The notes: generated by a model from the sequence alone, not told the origin. Numbered from the stretch's first letter, positions 19,246-29,354 are shown. The stretch is 64,000 nucleotides of DNA from Anaerolineae bacterium (GCA_022822305.1 JAJEBY010000016.1:744001-808000); one strand, 5' to 3'. Numbers and translations: made by a program.

Positions 19246-19557
19246 ATGTATGCCATTATTCGTTGCGGCGGCAAGCAGTATCGCGCGCAAGTGGGAGCGA
19301 CCGTCGATGTCGATCGTTTGCCGCAGTCGGTCGGTGACTCGGTCGAGATTGACGATGTTTTGCTGGTTGCTGACGGCGGCGAGGTCAAGGTAGGTCAGCC
19401 GCGCGTGCAAAGCGCAAAGGTCTCGGCCACAGTGGTCGACCAATTCCGCGGCAAGAAGATCATCGTCTATAAGTATCGGCAGCGCACCAGCTATCGTCGC
19501 AAGCAAGGCCATCGTCAGCACTACACCAGACTGCGCATTGACGCGATCACGGTTTGA
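19246..19557 (+). CDS. rplU: 50S ribosomal protein L21
   Basis: 103 aa from ATG 19246. The ORF track starts five codons earlier at a TTG, but GGAGAAG lies inside that extension and points to MYAIIRCGGKQY, the normal L21 start. Other L21 features are the basic C-terminal loop KIIVYKYRQRTSYRRKQGHRQHYTRLRI, which binds 23S rRNA. First gene of an rplU-rpmA-rpmE transcript, 18 bp before rpmA. Confidence 0.97.
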   Translation: MYAIIRCGGKQYRAQVGATVDVDRLPQSVGDSVEIDDVLLVADGGEVKVGQPRVQSAKVSATVVDQFRGKKIIVYKYRQRTSYRRKQGHRQHYTRLRIDAITV

Positions 19558-19575
19558 TTAGGGAGGTCGGTTGCT

Positions 19576-19863
19576 ATGGCTCACAAAAAAGGCGGCGGCT
19601 CGTCCAGCAACGGTCGCGATAGCAATTCCAAGCGGCTGGGAATCAAGAACTTCGGCGGGGAATTCGTCGTGCCCGGCAACATTATCGTCCGGCAGCGCGG
19701 TACCAAATTCCATCCCGGCGAAGGCGTGGATATGGGCCGGGACTATACGATTTTTGCAACGCGCCCCGGATTCGTAACTTTTGAGCGGATGCGCGGTCGC
19801 AACGGCCAGAAGCGCATCAGCGTTTACGAAACTCACCAAAAGACCGGTCGATCCCTGAATTAA
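19576..19863 (+). CDS. rpmA: 50S ribosomal protein L27
   Basis: 95 aa. The N-terminus [24 protein letters not shown] is the flexible tail that reaches the peptidyl-transferase centre. It begins directly with MAHKKG, so there is no cleaved N-terminal extension of the Firmicutes type. The core [28 protein letters not shown] is typical. GGGAGG precedes the ATG. Confidence 0.97.
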   Translation: MAHKKGGGSSSNGRDSNSKRLGIKNFGGEFVVPGNIIVRQRGTKFHPGEGVDMGRDYTIFATRPGFVTFERMRGRNGQKRISVYETHQKTGRSLN

Positions 19864-19924
19864 CGCAGTAGGGCATCAAGTCATTCACGCCACTTCTCGA
19901 AGCCGTGAATGCGTGGAGGAAAAC

Positions 19925-20383
19925 ATGAAAGAAGGCATCCATCCCGCCTGGTTCGAGGCGCAAGTCCGCTGTATCACCTGCGGCACAACCTGGACAACCG
20001 GCGCTACCGTAGATTCGCTGACGGTAGAAATCTGCTCCAATTGTCATCCATTTTACACCGGCGAACAGCGTATCGTCGATACCGAGGGACGCGTCGACAA
20101 GTTCATGAAGCGGCTGCAGCAGCGTGATGACATTCGCAGCGCGCAAGAACTGCGCGAGGCGGAGCGGGCGCCGCATGATCTGCCGATCGCCGAACTCGAT
20201 ATCAGCGCGCGCTATGCCAACATCCTTGAAGAAAACGGCGTCAAAGTTGTGGGAGACATTCTCGATCGATTGGGCGACGAAGACGACGAGAACAGCATTC
20301 TCGCGATTCAGGGCATCGGCCGCAAAGTGCTCAGCGATCTGCGGAAAATGCTTCGCGCGCAAGGGTATCAGCTAGCTGAGTAA
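19925..20383 (+). CDS. rpmE: Ribosomal protein L31 fused to an RNA polymerase alpha-CTD-like domain
   Basis: 152 aa, about twice a normal L31. Residues 1-60 are a zinc-type L31: MKEGIHP, CITC (16-19), [12 protein letters not shown] (37-46), GRVDKFMKR. After a charged linker, residues 87-150 ([30 protein letters not shown]...[24 protein letters not shown]) match the helix-hairpin-helix pattern of the RNA polymerase alpha-subunit C-terminal domain (PIxxLxLSxRxxNxLxxxGIxTVGDLL...LxxIxGxGxKxLxEIxxxL). There is no frameshift or stop between them. GGAGG at good spacing fixes the start at 19925 rather than at the ORF-track 19913. The role of the extra domain (DNA, RNA or protein binding) is unknown. 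Confidence 0.9.
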   Translation: MKEGIHPAWFEAQVRCITCGTTWTTGATVDSLTVEICSNCHPFYTGEQRIVDTEGRVDKFMKRLQQRDDIRSAQELREAERAPHDLPIAELDISARYANILEENGVKVVGDILDRLGDEDDENSILAIQGIGRKVLSDLRKMLRAQGYQLAE

Positions 20384-20405
20384 CATCCGGGCATCACAAT
20401 ATTCC

Positions 20406-20432
20406 AGGCAGTCATCCTTTGGCTGCCTTTTG
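20406..20432 (+). terminator. Probable terminator after rpmE
   Basis: AGGCAG, an 11-nt loop, CTGCCT, then TTTTG, 22 bp downstream of the rpmE fusion gene and before tdk. The U tract is short. Confidence 0.5.
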
Positions 20433-20493
20433 ATTTCTGCTGCCTGCACGACTACATGATGCGCGACACCCCAAATTAGGAGATGCGCAAGGC

Positions 20494-21096
20494 ATGCGAC
20501 ATGATTCCGGTCGAATTGAAGTCATTTGCGGCAGCATGTTCTGCGGCAAGACTGAAGAACTGATCCGGCGGGTGCGCCGCGCCATCATCGCCAAGCAGAA
20601 AGTCAAGGTATTCAAGCCCAGCATCGATGACCGCTATGGCATACAGCATATCACCAGTCATACCGGTCAATCCGTCGAGGCCATCCCGGTAAGCGCCGCG
20701 AGCGAGATGCTGGAAATTGCCAACGGCGAAACCACTGTTGTAGCGATAGATGAAGCACAGTTCTTTGATGACGGAATCACCGAAGTTGTACAGGCGTTGG
20801 TGGATTCGTATGGCAATCGCGTCATCATTGCCGGGCTGGATCTGGACTTCCGCGGCGAACCCTTTGGCGCCATGCCGCATCTATTGGCCATCGCCGAAGA
20901 CGTCACCAAGCTTCATGCCATCTGCGTTTCCTGCGGCAACGAAGCAAGCCGCACACAGCGCCTGGTGAATGGCGAACCGGCGCACTATGACGATCCGACT
21001 ATCCTGGTTGGGGCGCAGGAGTCATACGAGGCGCGCTGCCGCAAGCACCATATCGTGCGGCGCTCAGATGAGACCGCCGAGACTCGAACAGGATGA
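20494..21096 (+). CDS. tdk: Thymidine kinase (type II)
   Basis: 200 aa. P-loop [18 protein letters not shown] at the N-terminus, Walker B-like [10 protein letters not shown], lasso region [16 protein letters not shown], and the structural zinc site CVSCG...CRKHH. It phosphorylates thymidine in salvage. Together with thyX (43.2 kb) it gives both routes to dTMP. The zinc site and P-loop are intact. It ends three bases before the convergent sucD stop. Confidence 0.97.
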   Translation: MRHDSGRIEVICGSMFCGKTEELIRRVRRAIIAKQKVKVFKPSIDDRYGIQHITSHTGQSVEAIPVSAASEMLEIANGETTVVAIDEAQFFDDGITEVVQALVDSYGNRVIIAGLDLDFRGEPFGAMPHLLAIAEDVTKLHAICVSCGNEASRTQRLVNGEPAHYDDPTILVGAQESYEARCRKHHIVRRSDETAETRTG

Positions 21097-21099
21097 CTC

Positions 21100-21957
<858 letters not shown>

Positions 21958-21958
21958 G

Positions 21959-23119
21959 CTAGGCAATCTCCTGGACTGCGGCGACGGCCATCTTGGCGGC
22001 ATCGGTCAAAGTTTCCGCGCTCATGATGTTTGGTATCTGCGCCTCGTCGATGATTTGGTTGCCGGCCGCAGCATTGGTTCCTTGCAAACGGATGACCATG
22101 GGCACATCCGGATTGACCTCGTTGAAGGCTGTCAGGATGCCGTTGGCGACCTCGTCGCAACGAGTGATGCCTCCGAAAATGTTGAAAAGCACGCACCGTA
22201 CGTTGCTGTCGGAAAGGATGATCCGCAGCGCCGCCGCCACCTGCTCCGGGGTCGCGCCACCGCCGATATCAAGAAAATTGGCTGGACCGATGCCCGCATG
22301 TTCGCCGTATAGCTTGGTCATGTCCATAGTTGTCATCGCCAGACCGGCGCCATTGACCATGCAGCCGATCTGCCCGTCAAGCTTGATATAGGTGATGCCG
22401 GCTTCGCGCGCCTTGCGCTCCGATTCCGGTTCGTCGCTGGTGTCACGGTCGGCCGCCAAATCCGCTTGGCGGAAGAGCGCGTTATCGTCGATGATGACTT
22501 TACCGTCAACCGCCAGCAAGTCGCCATCGCCGGTGATCACCAACGGATTGATCTCCGCCAGCTCGGCGTCGCTCTTTGCATAACATTCGTACAGGCCCCG
22601 AATGATTTTGCCGAAGGGTCGCCATAGCGCGCGCGGCAATCCCATAGCGCTGACGATATAGGTGAGCTGGAAATCTTGCAGACCGAGTATCGGATCGACA
22701 TGCTCGCGTATAATCGCCTCGGGACGATCGCGATTCAGTTCTTCAATATCCATCCCGCCTTCCATGGAAGCCATAATCAGAGGCTTGCCCACGCCGCGAT
22801 CGTTGGTGATGGCCAGATAGATTTCCTGCTCGATATCGGCGCCGGGATCAACCAGCACTTTTTCCACGCGCAGGCCCTTGATGTCCATACCGAGGATCTC
22901 TTGTCCATGAGCTTTGGCCGCTTCCGCGCTGCGCGCCACTTTCACCCCGCCCGCTTTGCCGCGGCCGCCGACATGGACTTGCGCCTTAACGACGACGACG
23001 CCGTCGATGGCTTTGGCAATGTCATATACTTCTTCGGGCGTCGTGGCCACGCGTCCTTCCGGGATGGGAATTCCGAAGTCTCGAAACAGAAATTTCGATT
23101 GATACTCATGTAGCTTCAA
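21959..23119 (-). CDS. sucC: Succinyl-CoA synthetase beta subunit
   Basis: 386 aa, matching the usual length when the start is placed at TTG 23119 ([22 protein letters not shown]). AGGGGA precedes that TTG at good spacing; the ORF track's start at 23161 adds 14 unlikely residues. ATP-grasp domain: [27 protein letters not shown] and [10 protein letters not shown]-terminal domain: [16 protein letters not shown] and [17 protein letters not shown]. It binds nucleotide and succinate in the alpha-beta complex. Confidence 0.97.
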   Translation of the reverse strand: MKLHEYQSKFLFRDFGIPIPEGRVATTPEEVYDIAKAIDGVVVVKAQVHVGGRGKAGGVKVARSAEAAKAHGQEILGMDIKGLRVEKVLVDPGADIEQEIYLAITNDRGVGKPLIMASMEGGMDIEELNRDRPEAIIREHVDPILGLQDFQLTYIVSAMGLPRALWRPFGKIIRGLYECYAKSDAELAEINPLVITGDGDLLAVDGKVIIDDNALFRQADLAADRDTSDEPESERKAREAGITYIKLDGQIGCMVNGAGLAMTTMDMTKLYGEHAGIGPANFLDIGGGATPEQVAAALRIILSDSNVRCVLFNIFGGITRCDEVANGILTAFNEVNPDVPMVIRLQGTNAAAGNQIIDEAQIPNIMSAETLTDAAKMAVAAVQEIA

Positions 23120-23457
23120 ATCTAGTCCCCTTTTTTGATTGGCTCCGCGGGCAGCGGCCAATTCGCAAATGCGCTGACATTGACCGACTTGCCGACCGCG
23201 AAATCCGCAATCAGCCTATCAAATTGTTAGCTGAGAGATGCTTCGCCGACGCAAACGCAAACTGGCTTGATTACTCGAATTTGACCGTTGTCTAGTTTGG
23301 CGCACCGCGCAAGGTTACGCTATACTTGGGCGTATCTCAAGTGACAATCATTTAGGTTTGGCGGCGCATCAATTGTTGATCGCAGAATGTGGCGCGAGAC
23401 AAGGCCTTAGACTTGAGACGCGCGTTCAGCGCTTCACTTCACAAACGGGGGGAACCG
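23120..23457. other. Divergent intergenic region between sucC and the LysM operon
   Basis: 338 bp without a credible gene. The minus side holds the sucC ribosome site (AAAAAAGGGGA). The plus side holds a candidate promoter, TTGGCG (23297-23302), 18 bp, TATACT (23321-23326), and the GGGGGG ribosome site just before 23458. I found no clear sucC promoter. Short ORFs here lack coding character. Confidence 0.5.
23297..23326 (+). promoter_or_regulatory. Candidate promoter of the LysM / DUF192 / M23 operon
   Basis: TTGGCG, 18 bp, TATACT, leaving a leader of about 125 nt. The -10 matches TATACT elements used before ruvB and suf in this window. Confidence 0.4.
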
Positions 23458-25407
23458 ATGAAACGACTGTCGGTATTGATGCTTGTTACGGCATGTTTCT
23501 GCTTCATCGTTTTCAATGTCACGCCTCAAACTGTCACCAATCTGCTGTCCAATCCTGGTTTCGAAGGCGACTTCGAGAGCCGTGACGGTGAATCGCCGCA
23601 GAAAGTAGCCGCTGATTGGACGCCGTGGCATATTCCGGCGGCCGACGGCAGCCCCGCATACGCGAAACACGCGCCTTTTTATGACGAGGAGACCGTCAGA
23701 ATCCGCGGGGACGAAGAAGGCAAATCGCAGGTTTACTTCAATCAATTTGCGACGCATCAAGGCGGCGTCTATCAGCAAGTCGATGGTCTGACTGACGGCG
23801 CCAGTTACCGCTTTAGCATCTATGCCTGGGTCTGGTCTTCAATCGGCGAGGATTGGACCGTGAGCGAGCAGCCGGGCAACGTCAGCGTACGCGTGGGCAT
23901 TGATCCCAACGGCGGCACCGATGGCGCCAGCGACGACATCGTATGGTCTACCACGGCAGTGTTTCTGTATAACGCCTTCTATCAGTATTCGGTGATTGCT
24001 GATGCGGATGGCACGACCATCACTGTCTTCGTGGAATCGACTATTGGCGAACCCGTGGCAAACAATTACATCTATCTCGAGGACGCCGTGCTTGAGGTGG
24101 CAACGCAAACTGTCGTAGAGGCCGATGCCAGCCCAACTAGCGAGACCAATGTCGATTTGGTTCCTGAAGACGCGACGCCGACCCAAGAACCTACGGCTGC
24201 CGAAACAGAAGCGCCCACCGCAACAGAGACGCTTGAACCCACTCCAACAATGACGCCCGATACACAGCAGCGCGATCCAAATGCCGAGTTGGAGATTGAA
24301 TCGTCTGAGACGCCGCTGCCGAGTGATACGCCGGTGCTTGACGACCCGACGGAGACGCCTTTGCCCAGCGAAACGCCGATGGATGACGACCCGACGGAGA
24401 CACCCGTGCCGACTGCTACGCTTGAGCCCACGGCAACGGCGACCTCTGCGCCAACGGTTACGCCGAGCCCTAGCGCAACGCTTGAGCCAAGCGCGACCGC
24501 GACGGTGGCCACAGTCGATCCAAACGCCGAGGAGTTTCCCGATACTCGAATTCACGTAGTTGTGGCAGGCGACACGGTTTCTGGCATCGCCTTTCAATAT
24601 GGCAGCAGGGTCGATGCGATCCGGCGCGCCAACAGCCTTAACGCGGCATCGGTGATCGTTGTTGGTCAGCGCTTGATCGTGCCGATTAACCTGCCAGAGC
24701 CGAGCGCGACGCCGCTTCCGGAAGGCTCGCCGACACTGACAAGCACGCCGGTTCCGCCATCAGCGACTCCGATTCCTCCGACCGCGACGATTACGCCATT
24801 GCCTACGGCTACTCCGATCACATACACCATCAGCGCTGGCGACACACTGGTAAATATCGCCCTGCGATATGGCACAACGGCTGATGTGTTGGCGACCCTG
24901 AACGGCATTGCCAATCCGAATCAGATTGATGTCGGACTGGTGCTGCTTATCCCGACCGCGATTCCGCCGTCGCCAATACCCGCTGCGACTGCGATTCCGA
25001 CCGTACAGCCATCGTCCGGGGTCACGCTATACACGGTGCAAGCCGGCGACACGCTGGACGGCATCGCCAGTGCCTTCGATACGACGATAGACGCTATTGC
25101 CCAGCTGAACGGCATCACCAACCCCAGCCGGATCTTCCCTGGACTGGTATTGCAGATACCTTCCGGTGATTCAACGGAATCAGTGTCGAGCGACGGGCAG
25201 CCGCTGCCCACACCGACAGCGACTTTAGCGCCGACGCCGACCCCGCTGCCGACAAATGTCCCCACCGCCTACACGGTACAGGCGGGAGATACCTTGTTCC
25301 AGATCGCAAACCTGTTTGGCGTGAGCGTGGTGGAGCTGGCAGCGATCAACGGCATCGTCGACTATAACCAGATCCTTGTTGGCCAAGTGCTGACCATACC
25401 GGGATGA
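23458..25407 (+). CDS. Secreted protein with beta-sandwich domain, Thr/Pro linker and four LysM domains
   Basis: 649 aa from ATG 23458, with GGGGGG upstream; the ORF track starts 23 codons earlier. A signal peptide (KRLSVLMLVTACFCFIVFNV) is followed by a carbohydrate-binding-like beta-sandwich (about 25-215: NLLSNPGFEGDFESRDGE...DWTPWH). A long low-complexity linker follows, with repeated PTETPLPSETP-type units. Then four LysM repeats start at HVVVAGDTVSGIA, TYTISAGDTLVNIA, LYTVQAGDTLDGIA and AYTVQAGDTLFQIA. LysM binds peptidoglycan or other GlcNAc polymers, so this is probably a wall-associated adhesin or anchoring protein; no catalytic domain is visible. Its stop overlaps the next start (ATGA). 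Confidence 0.9.
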   Translation: MKRLSVLMLVTACFCFIVFNVTPQTVTNLLSNPGFEGDFESRDGESPQKVAADWTPWHIPAADGSPAYAKHAPFYDEETVRIRGDEEGKSQVYFNQFATHQGGVYQQVDGLTDGASYRFSIYAWVWSSIGEDWTVSEQPGNVSVRVGIDPNGGTDGASDDIVWSTTAVFLYNAFYQYSVIADADGTTITVFVESTIGEPVANNYIYLEDAVLEVATQTVVEADASPTSETNVDLVPEDATPTQEPTAAETEAPTATETLEPTPTMTPDTQQRDPNAELEIESSETPLPSDTPVLDDPTETPLPSETPMDDDPTETPVPTATLEPTATATSAPTVTPSPSATLEPSATATVATVDPNAEEFPDTRIHVVVAGDTVSGIAFQYGSRVDAIRRANSLNAASVIVVGQRLIVPINLPEPSATPLPEGSPTLTSTPVPPSATPIPPTATITPLPTATPITYTISAGDTLVNIALRYGTTADVLATLNGIANPNQIDVGLVLLIPTAIPPSPIPAATAIPTVQPSSGVTLYTVQAGDTLDGIASAFDTTIDAIAQLNGITNPSRIFPGLVLQIPSGDSTESVSSDGQPLPTPTATLAPTPTPLPTNVPTAYTVQAGDTLFQIANLFGVSVVELAAINGIVDYNQILVGQVLTIPG

Positions 25408-25781
25408 GTCAGTATCGCAAGATCGTCAATACAAGCATAGGACAAACAATCGCGGCTCGCGCAAAGTACTGCGCGAGCTTCTATTGCAGTTTTCGGGGAT
25501 TGATGTTTTCGGGGTCTCCAAATGACGTTGAAAGCATAATATTCGAACGACCGCTAGAGAGTCGATTATTGGCTGCTATGCATACCATGGGTATGAGATA
25601 CTCAATCGGGATTGTCTGGCTGGACCGAGAGTTATCAGTTGTGGAGATGCGCGTAGCGCCACCGAGGCGCATAGCTTGCGTGCCATATCGGGCCGCAAAA
25701 TACGTCATTGAAACGGCGCCAGAGTCTTTAAGTCGAGTAGTCATCGGCGACCGATTCGCTTTTGACGAGGTGATCAATTGA
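25404..25781 (+). CDS. DUF192 family protein
   Basis: 125 aa. The sequence follows the DUF192 pattern: CSFRGLMF, a central MRYSIGIVWLDRELSVVEMRVAPP (usually the MxxTxxxLDxxFxDxxxxV block), then YRAAKYVIETAPESLSRVVIGDRF. DUF192 proteins are small beta-rich, often extracytoplasmic domains of unknown function. No signal peptide is evident, so it may be cytoplasmic. The start overlaps the LysM gene's stop by four bases and its stop overlaps the next gene's TTG by three, so all three genes are coupled. Confidence 0.75.
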   Translation: MSQYRKIVNTSIGQTIAARAKYCASFYCSFRGLMFSGSPNDVESIIFERPLESRLLAAMHTMGMRYSIGIVWLDRELSVVEMRVAPPRRIACVPYRAAKYVIETAPESLSRVVIGDRFAFDEVIN

Positions 25782-27289
25782 AATCGATCTTGAGCATCGC
25801 CGTCGTCTTGGTCGCGAGCGCCGTAATCTCGTTCCTGCCGCCCCTGCAGGCACAAGCGCAGCGGGATGCTATTCTGACCGTACATGTTGTGCAGCGTGGC
25901 GAAAATCTATTCAGGATCGCGCTTCAATATGATTTGTTTGCTGATCAAGTGGCCAGAGCCAACGGCCTAAGCGACACTGACAGTATCGCGGTCGGCCAGC
26001 GCCTGATCATTCCGTTGCTGGGTGATTCGCCGCAGCCTGCCATCAGTCATACGGTGTCGGCAGGCGATACGCTCGAGAGCATTGCCGAGTTCTATGGAGA
26101 AAGCGCGGAGACGCTGATCGCCATCAACGGCCTCGCCTCGGCAGCAGATCTAGCCCTCGGTCAAGAGCTGATTGTGGTCACCGCCGCTGACGAGGGTAAC
26201 CCAATCGCAAATCAGGAGGGATCTGATCTAGACGAGGGACGGGCTGTCCTATTAGAAGAATCGGTTGAGGTCCTTTCCGCGAACGAAACGAGCCTGGTGT
26301 TAGGTGATTCGGATTTCACCTATGTTCACGTGGTCGAAGCCGGCGATACCGTTTACGATATCGGTCTGCGCTTCAATCAGACTGTTAACAGCTTGGCCGC
26401 GCTCAACAACCTGCAAGATCCAACGAGCATCTCGATCGGACAACGGCTGGTGATTCCGGGCATAGAGCCGCCGCGACTGATGGGACAATTGCCGGAAACA
26501 GTAGTCTCGCTCGCGCTAGATCCGCTGATACTTGTGGAGGGCGGCACGGGTCGGATTGAAATCCACACTCGCGAGCCAGCGACCGTCAGCGGCGAGTTCC
26601 TCGATCAAGAGCTCCGCGTCATCGAGCGAGAGCCCGGGATGATTCATACGATTTTGGTCGGTATTCCCATGTTCACCGGTCAGGATGTTTTCCCATTGCG
26701 CTTGAGCATTTTGAGCGAGGCCGGGGAAGAGCAGGCTGTCGAAGCCGCTTTGCAGGTGATCGCCGGCGGCTATGGCTACCAGAACATTACCATCGACAAT
26801 AGTGAACTCCTGGCGCCCGCAGTGGAAGACGAGGAAACTAATCTGCTCGCTCGGGTGACCCGCCCATTCACTTTGGAGAAGCGCTGGAACCAATCGCTAG
26901 GCCTGCCGGCTGCGGCGTCAATGAATGCCGTTTACGGGACCTTGCGCTCCTACAACGGCAGCCCCTACAACCGCTATCATAGCGGCGTTGATTTCGCCGG
27001 CGCGACGGGCACGTCTGTCCTGGCCGCGGCTGATGGCCAGGTGGTATTGGCCGATACTCTGCATATCCGCGGCAATACCATTGTTATTGATCACGGATGG
27101 GGACTGTATACCTTGTACGCGCATCAGAATTCGATGCTGGTGAGCGTTGGGGAAATTGTCACACTCGGACAAACCATCGGCACGATCGGTTCCACGGGAC
27201 GCAGCACCGGCCCCCATCTGCATTGGGAAGTCTGGCTGCACGGCGTCAATGTTGACCCTATGCAATGGGTGCGGCAAAAGTTTCCGTAG
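25778..27289 (+). CDS. LysM-containing M23 family metallopeptidase
   Basis: 503 aa, TTG start overlapping the previous stop. A signal peptide (SILSIAVVLVASAVISFLPPLQAQAQ) is followed by three LysM domains (HVVQRGENLFRIA, HTVSAGDTLESIA, HVVEAGDTVYDIG), a beta-rich middle domain (about 230-350), and a C-terminal M23/LytM peptidase. Zinc ligands are visible in YHSGVDFAG (H, D) and GPHLHWEV (HxH). M23 enzymes cut peptide cross-links in peptidoglycan, so it is likely a wall hydrolase targeted by its LysM domains. All catalytic positions look intact. Confidence 0.95.
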   Translation: MKSILSIAVVLVASAVISFLPPLQAQAQRDAILTVHVVQRGENLFRIALQYDLFADQVARANGLSDTDSIAVGQRLIIPLLGDSPQPAISHTVSAGDTLESIAEFYGESAETLIAINGLASAADLALGQELIVVTAADEGNPIANQEGSDLDEGRAVLLEESVEVLSANETSLVLGDSDFTYVHVVEAGDTVYDIGLRFNQTVNSLAALNNLQDPTSISIGQRLVIPGIEPPRLMGQLPETVVSLALDPLILVEGGTGRIEIHTREPATVSGEFLDQELRVIEREPGMIHTILVGIPMFTGQDVFPLRLSILSEAGEEQAVEAALQVIAGGYGYQNITIDNSELLAPAVEDEETNLLARVTRPFTLEKRWNQSLGLPAAASMNAVYGTLRSYNGSPYNRYHSGVDFAGATGTSVLAAADGQVVLADTLHIRGNTIVIDHGWGLYTLYAHQNSMLVSVGEIVTLGQTIGTIGSTGRSTGPHLHWEVWLHGVNVDPMQWVRQKFP

Positions 27290-27309
27290 CTGCGGCTTGG
27301 GCGCCAGCG

Positions 27310-28461
27310 CTAATTGGCGAATGCGCCATCCAGCGCTTCAAAATCGGTGAAAAGGAAGTGATCGTGGTAGTAGTGAATCCACAGGAATGACAAGATTGAC
27401 GTGTAGTAAGCGATATCAAAATGGCTGTTGCCGTCGATGCCGGGTCGCACGATGCCGGCCAGAGCGTAAACCAAGACAAAGATAACGGCTGAACCCAGCA
27501 ACAGGAATGCGCTGAAGGCGTAAAGCGCGCGAGCGTCTTTGGTACGGCGGCTGAAACGCGCCACCAAGGGCGCCTCCCCTTCCAGGTCTCCCACCATCTG
27601 GCGCACCTTGATGATGTAAAAGGTTATCGCCAAATACTGGAATGAGTGCCAGGTATTCAAGCCTTGGAACGCCGTATCCAGATTCGGCAGCAGCGGTGTG
27701 AAAAACGCGACCAGCACGGTCAGCGCTACAAAGACGAATTTGGGCATATTGAGTATGCCATTGCGATGCTCGTAAACAGACTTAAGCACAAAAGCGGTCA
27801 ACGCGCTGCCGAAGACCAGCGAAACCAAAACGAAGAGCCAGGGGTTATCCGGCTGTTGAAACAGCGCCGGGATCGCCTCGCCCAAGTCATTCTGACCAAT
27901 TTCAAATCGCCCCTGACTTATCTTCCATATGGCGATCGGGAACAGGCTCGTCAAGACTACGGCATAATCTACTGATCGAGCCAGGGGACTGAGCGCGCTC
28001 TTGCGCACGAACTTGGCTTCCTTGTGATTGTATAGTTCGACAATATAGGTCACCTGATGCAGGACGTGCAGCGAAGCCCAGAAGAAAAAGAAGGTCAGCA
28101 TCAGGCTTAGATTGAGGAAGGCAAGCGAGATCACGATAACCGGTATGATGATGGAAGACCGGATCAAAGTCGGGTAGCGCTCCTTGAAGCCTTCATCAAG
28201 CCCGGTGCGCAGAAAGGTAGACATCATGTGCGGACCGCCAATGGCGATGGCCACGAAGGCGTTCACAAGGTTGCGGCTGATGTCATCTTCAAGGCCAAAT
28301 CTCATGCCCAGCAAGTACAAGACATAAGGCAATGGCACGACAACCACGCTAAGCGTGATGAAAAAGAGATCCCAGCGCTTGTTGCGCAGCCATAAACCGC
28401 TCTTGTCAATTTCGGCGCTGTATTGTTGTGTTTTCTGCAATGTAATCGCCGTTGAAACCAC
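27310..28461 (-). CDS. His-rich polytopic membrane protein, uncharacterised family
   Basis: 383 aa with about nine hydrophobic helices. Conserved-looking His motifs sit at helix ends: GGPHMMSTFLRTG (about residue 75), ASLHVLHQVTYIVELYNHK (about 130), NTWHSFQYLAITFYI (about 270) and WIHYYHDHFLF near the C-terminus. The arrangement of PHxxxTxxRT, HxxxQ, WHxxQY and HYYxD suggests a membrane metal- or haem-binding enzyme, but I cannot name the family with confidence. It converges on the M23 gene with 20 bp between stops. No linked redox gene is seen. Confidence 0.8.
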   Translation of the reverse strand: MVSTAITLQKTQQYSAEIDKSGLWLRNKRWDLFFITLSVVVVPLPYVLYLLGMRFGLEDDISRNLVNAFVAIAIGGPHMMSTFLRTGLDEGFKERYPTLIRSSIIIPVIVISLAFLNLSLMLTFFFFWASLHVLHQVTYIVELYNHKEAKFVRKSALSPLARSVDYAVVLTSLFPIAIWKISQGRFEIGQNDLGEAIPALFQQPDNPWLFVLVSLVFGSALTAFVLKSVYEHRNGILNMPKFVFVALTVLVAFFTPLLPNLDTAFQGLNTWHSFQYLAITFYIIKVRQMVGDLEGEAPLVARFSRRTKDARALYAFSAFLLLGSAVIFVLVYALAGIVRPGIDGNSHFDIAYYTSILSFLWIHYYHDHFLFTDFEALDGAFAN

Positions 28462-28638
28462 TCGATGCCTCCAGCAACTGACCTAATGTAAAGCGCGTTT
28501 TAGCGGACGATATGAACCGACAATTGAATGCCGAAAGCGGCCCGCAGATCGCCGAATAGCTACCCAGCAATTATACTTGAATTTATTTAGCGACGCAAAG
28601 TATTTTCTCGAAGATGCCATTCAACATGCTTCAATTTG

Positions 28639-28950
28639 TCAGGGAATAAGACCAAACCAGCGACAAAAGTATGTCGCGTGCGCTTCACAACTCGAGGGCG
28701 CGTTCAAGAGCAGAACAACACCGCCCGCGATGCCCAAGCCGCCAAGTATCAGGAGCAAGCAACCGCACCAGGCAATTGGCCCGCCCTGTAGTATCTCGAT
28801 CACGATTTCGGCGAAACCAAACAGGACTTCAAAGATACCGCTGATGGCTTGCAAGAGGAAACCGATGACGATGACGACGACGCAGAGCAAGGCGCATCCA
28901 ACGGCGATATACGGCAGCAAGCCGGGATCAATGCTCTGCAGGATTTCCAT
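28639..28950 (-). CDS. Small membrane protein
   Basis: 103 aa with two or three strongly hydrophobic segments (LLPYIAVGCALLCVVVIVIGFLL, ISGIFEVLFGFAEIVIEIL, CGCLLLILGGLGIAGGVVLLL). It is not recognised. The short polar C-terminus has two Cys. Twenty bases after the stop of the secreted small protein upstream on the same strand, so probably one transcript. The long hydrophobic pattern supports real coding, although the ribosome site is weak. Confidence 0.6.
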   Translation of the reverse strand: MEILQSIDPGLLPYIAVGCALLCVVVIVIGFLLQAISGIFEVLFGFAEIVIEILQGGPIAWCGCLLLILGGLGIAGGVVLLLNAPSSCEAHATYFCRWFGLIP

Positions 28951-28970
28951 ATCGTCAGTCTCGACAGCCC

Positions 28971-29354
28971 TTACTGGTCCGGATTGCAGTGTCCTGAGTA
29001 CGCGCTCTCCAGCATCCAGGCGCTCTCTTCGTTTTCTCGTTGGTAACAGTCACAGTAGTTGACATCTTGATTATCAGATTGGGATTGCCATAGCAAGAAA
29101 CGGACGTTGGTTTCGATGCAGGTTGCCGTTGTCGAGCGGCCGCCGCCGGCCACAAACGAGCGCTCGATGCGCAGGCCCCTGTCGTCCATCTCGCTGACCA
29201 GCGATAACAGCAGCAGCGGATGCGCGTGTGGCTCCGGCACGTCCCGATGCCACAGCCGGACTTCCCGATTTGCGGCAAAATAGAACAGGGCGCACGGCGC
29301 CAATAACAACGTAAACCATAATACTAGCATTGCGCTACATCCGAGCCGGCGCAT
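28971..29354 (-). CDS. Small exported or membrane-anchored protein
   Basis: 127 aa from ATG 29354 (MRRLGCSAMLVLWFTLLLAPCALFYFAANREV), a signal peptide or single N-terminal membrane segment, then a compact domain with four Cys (TATCIET, YCDCYQ, GHC) that could form disulfides outside the cell. It is not recognised. The ORF track starts at 29414; AAAGG upstream of 29354 and the signal peptide favour the shorter form. Confidence 0.65.
   Translation of the reverse strand: MRRLGCSAMLVLWFTLLLAPCALFYFAANREVRLWHRDVPEPHAHPLLLLSLVSEMDDRGLRIERSFVAGGGRSTTATCIETNVRFLLWQSQSDNQDVNYCDCYQRENEESAWMLESAYSGHCNPDQ

Noticed and set aside
24072-24512. Minus-strand ORF of 146 aa (VGSSVAVGTGVSVGSSS)
   Set aside because: Antisense of the Thr/Pro linker repeats; the repetition creates the open frame.
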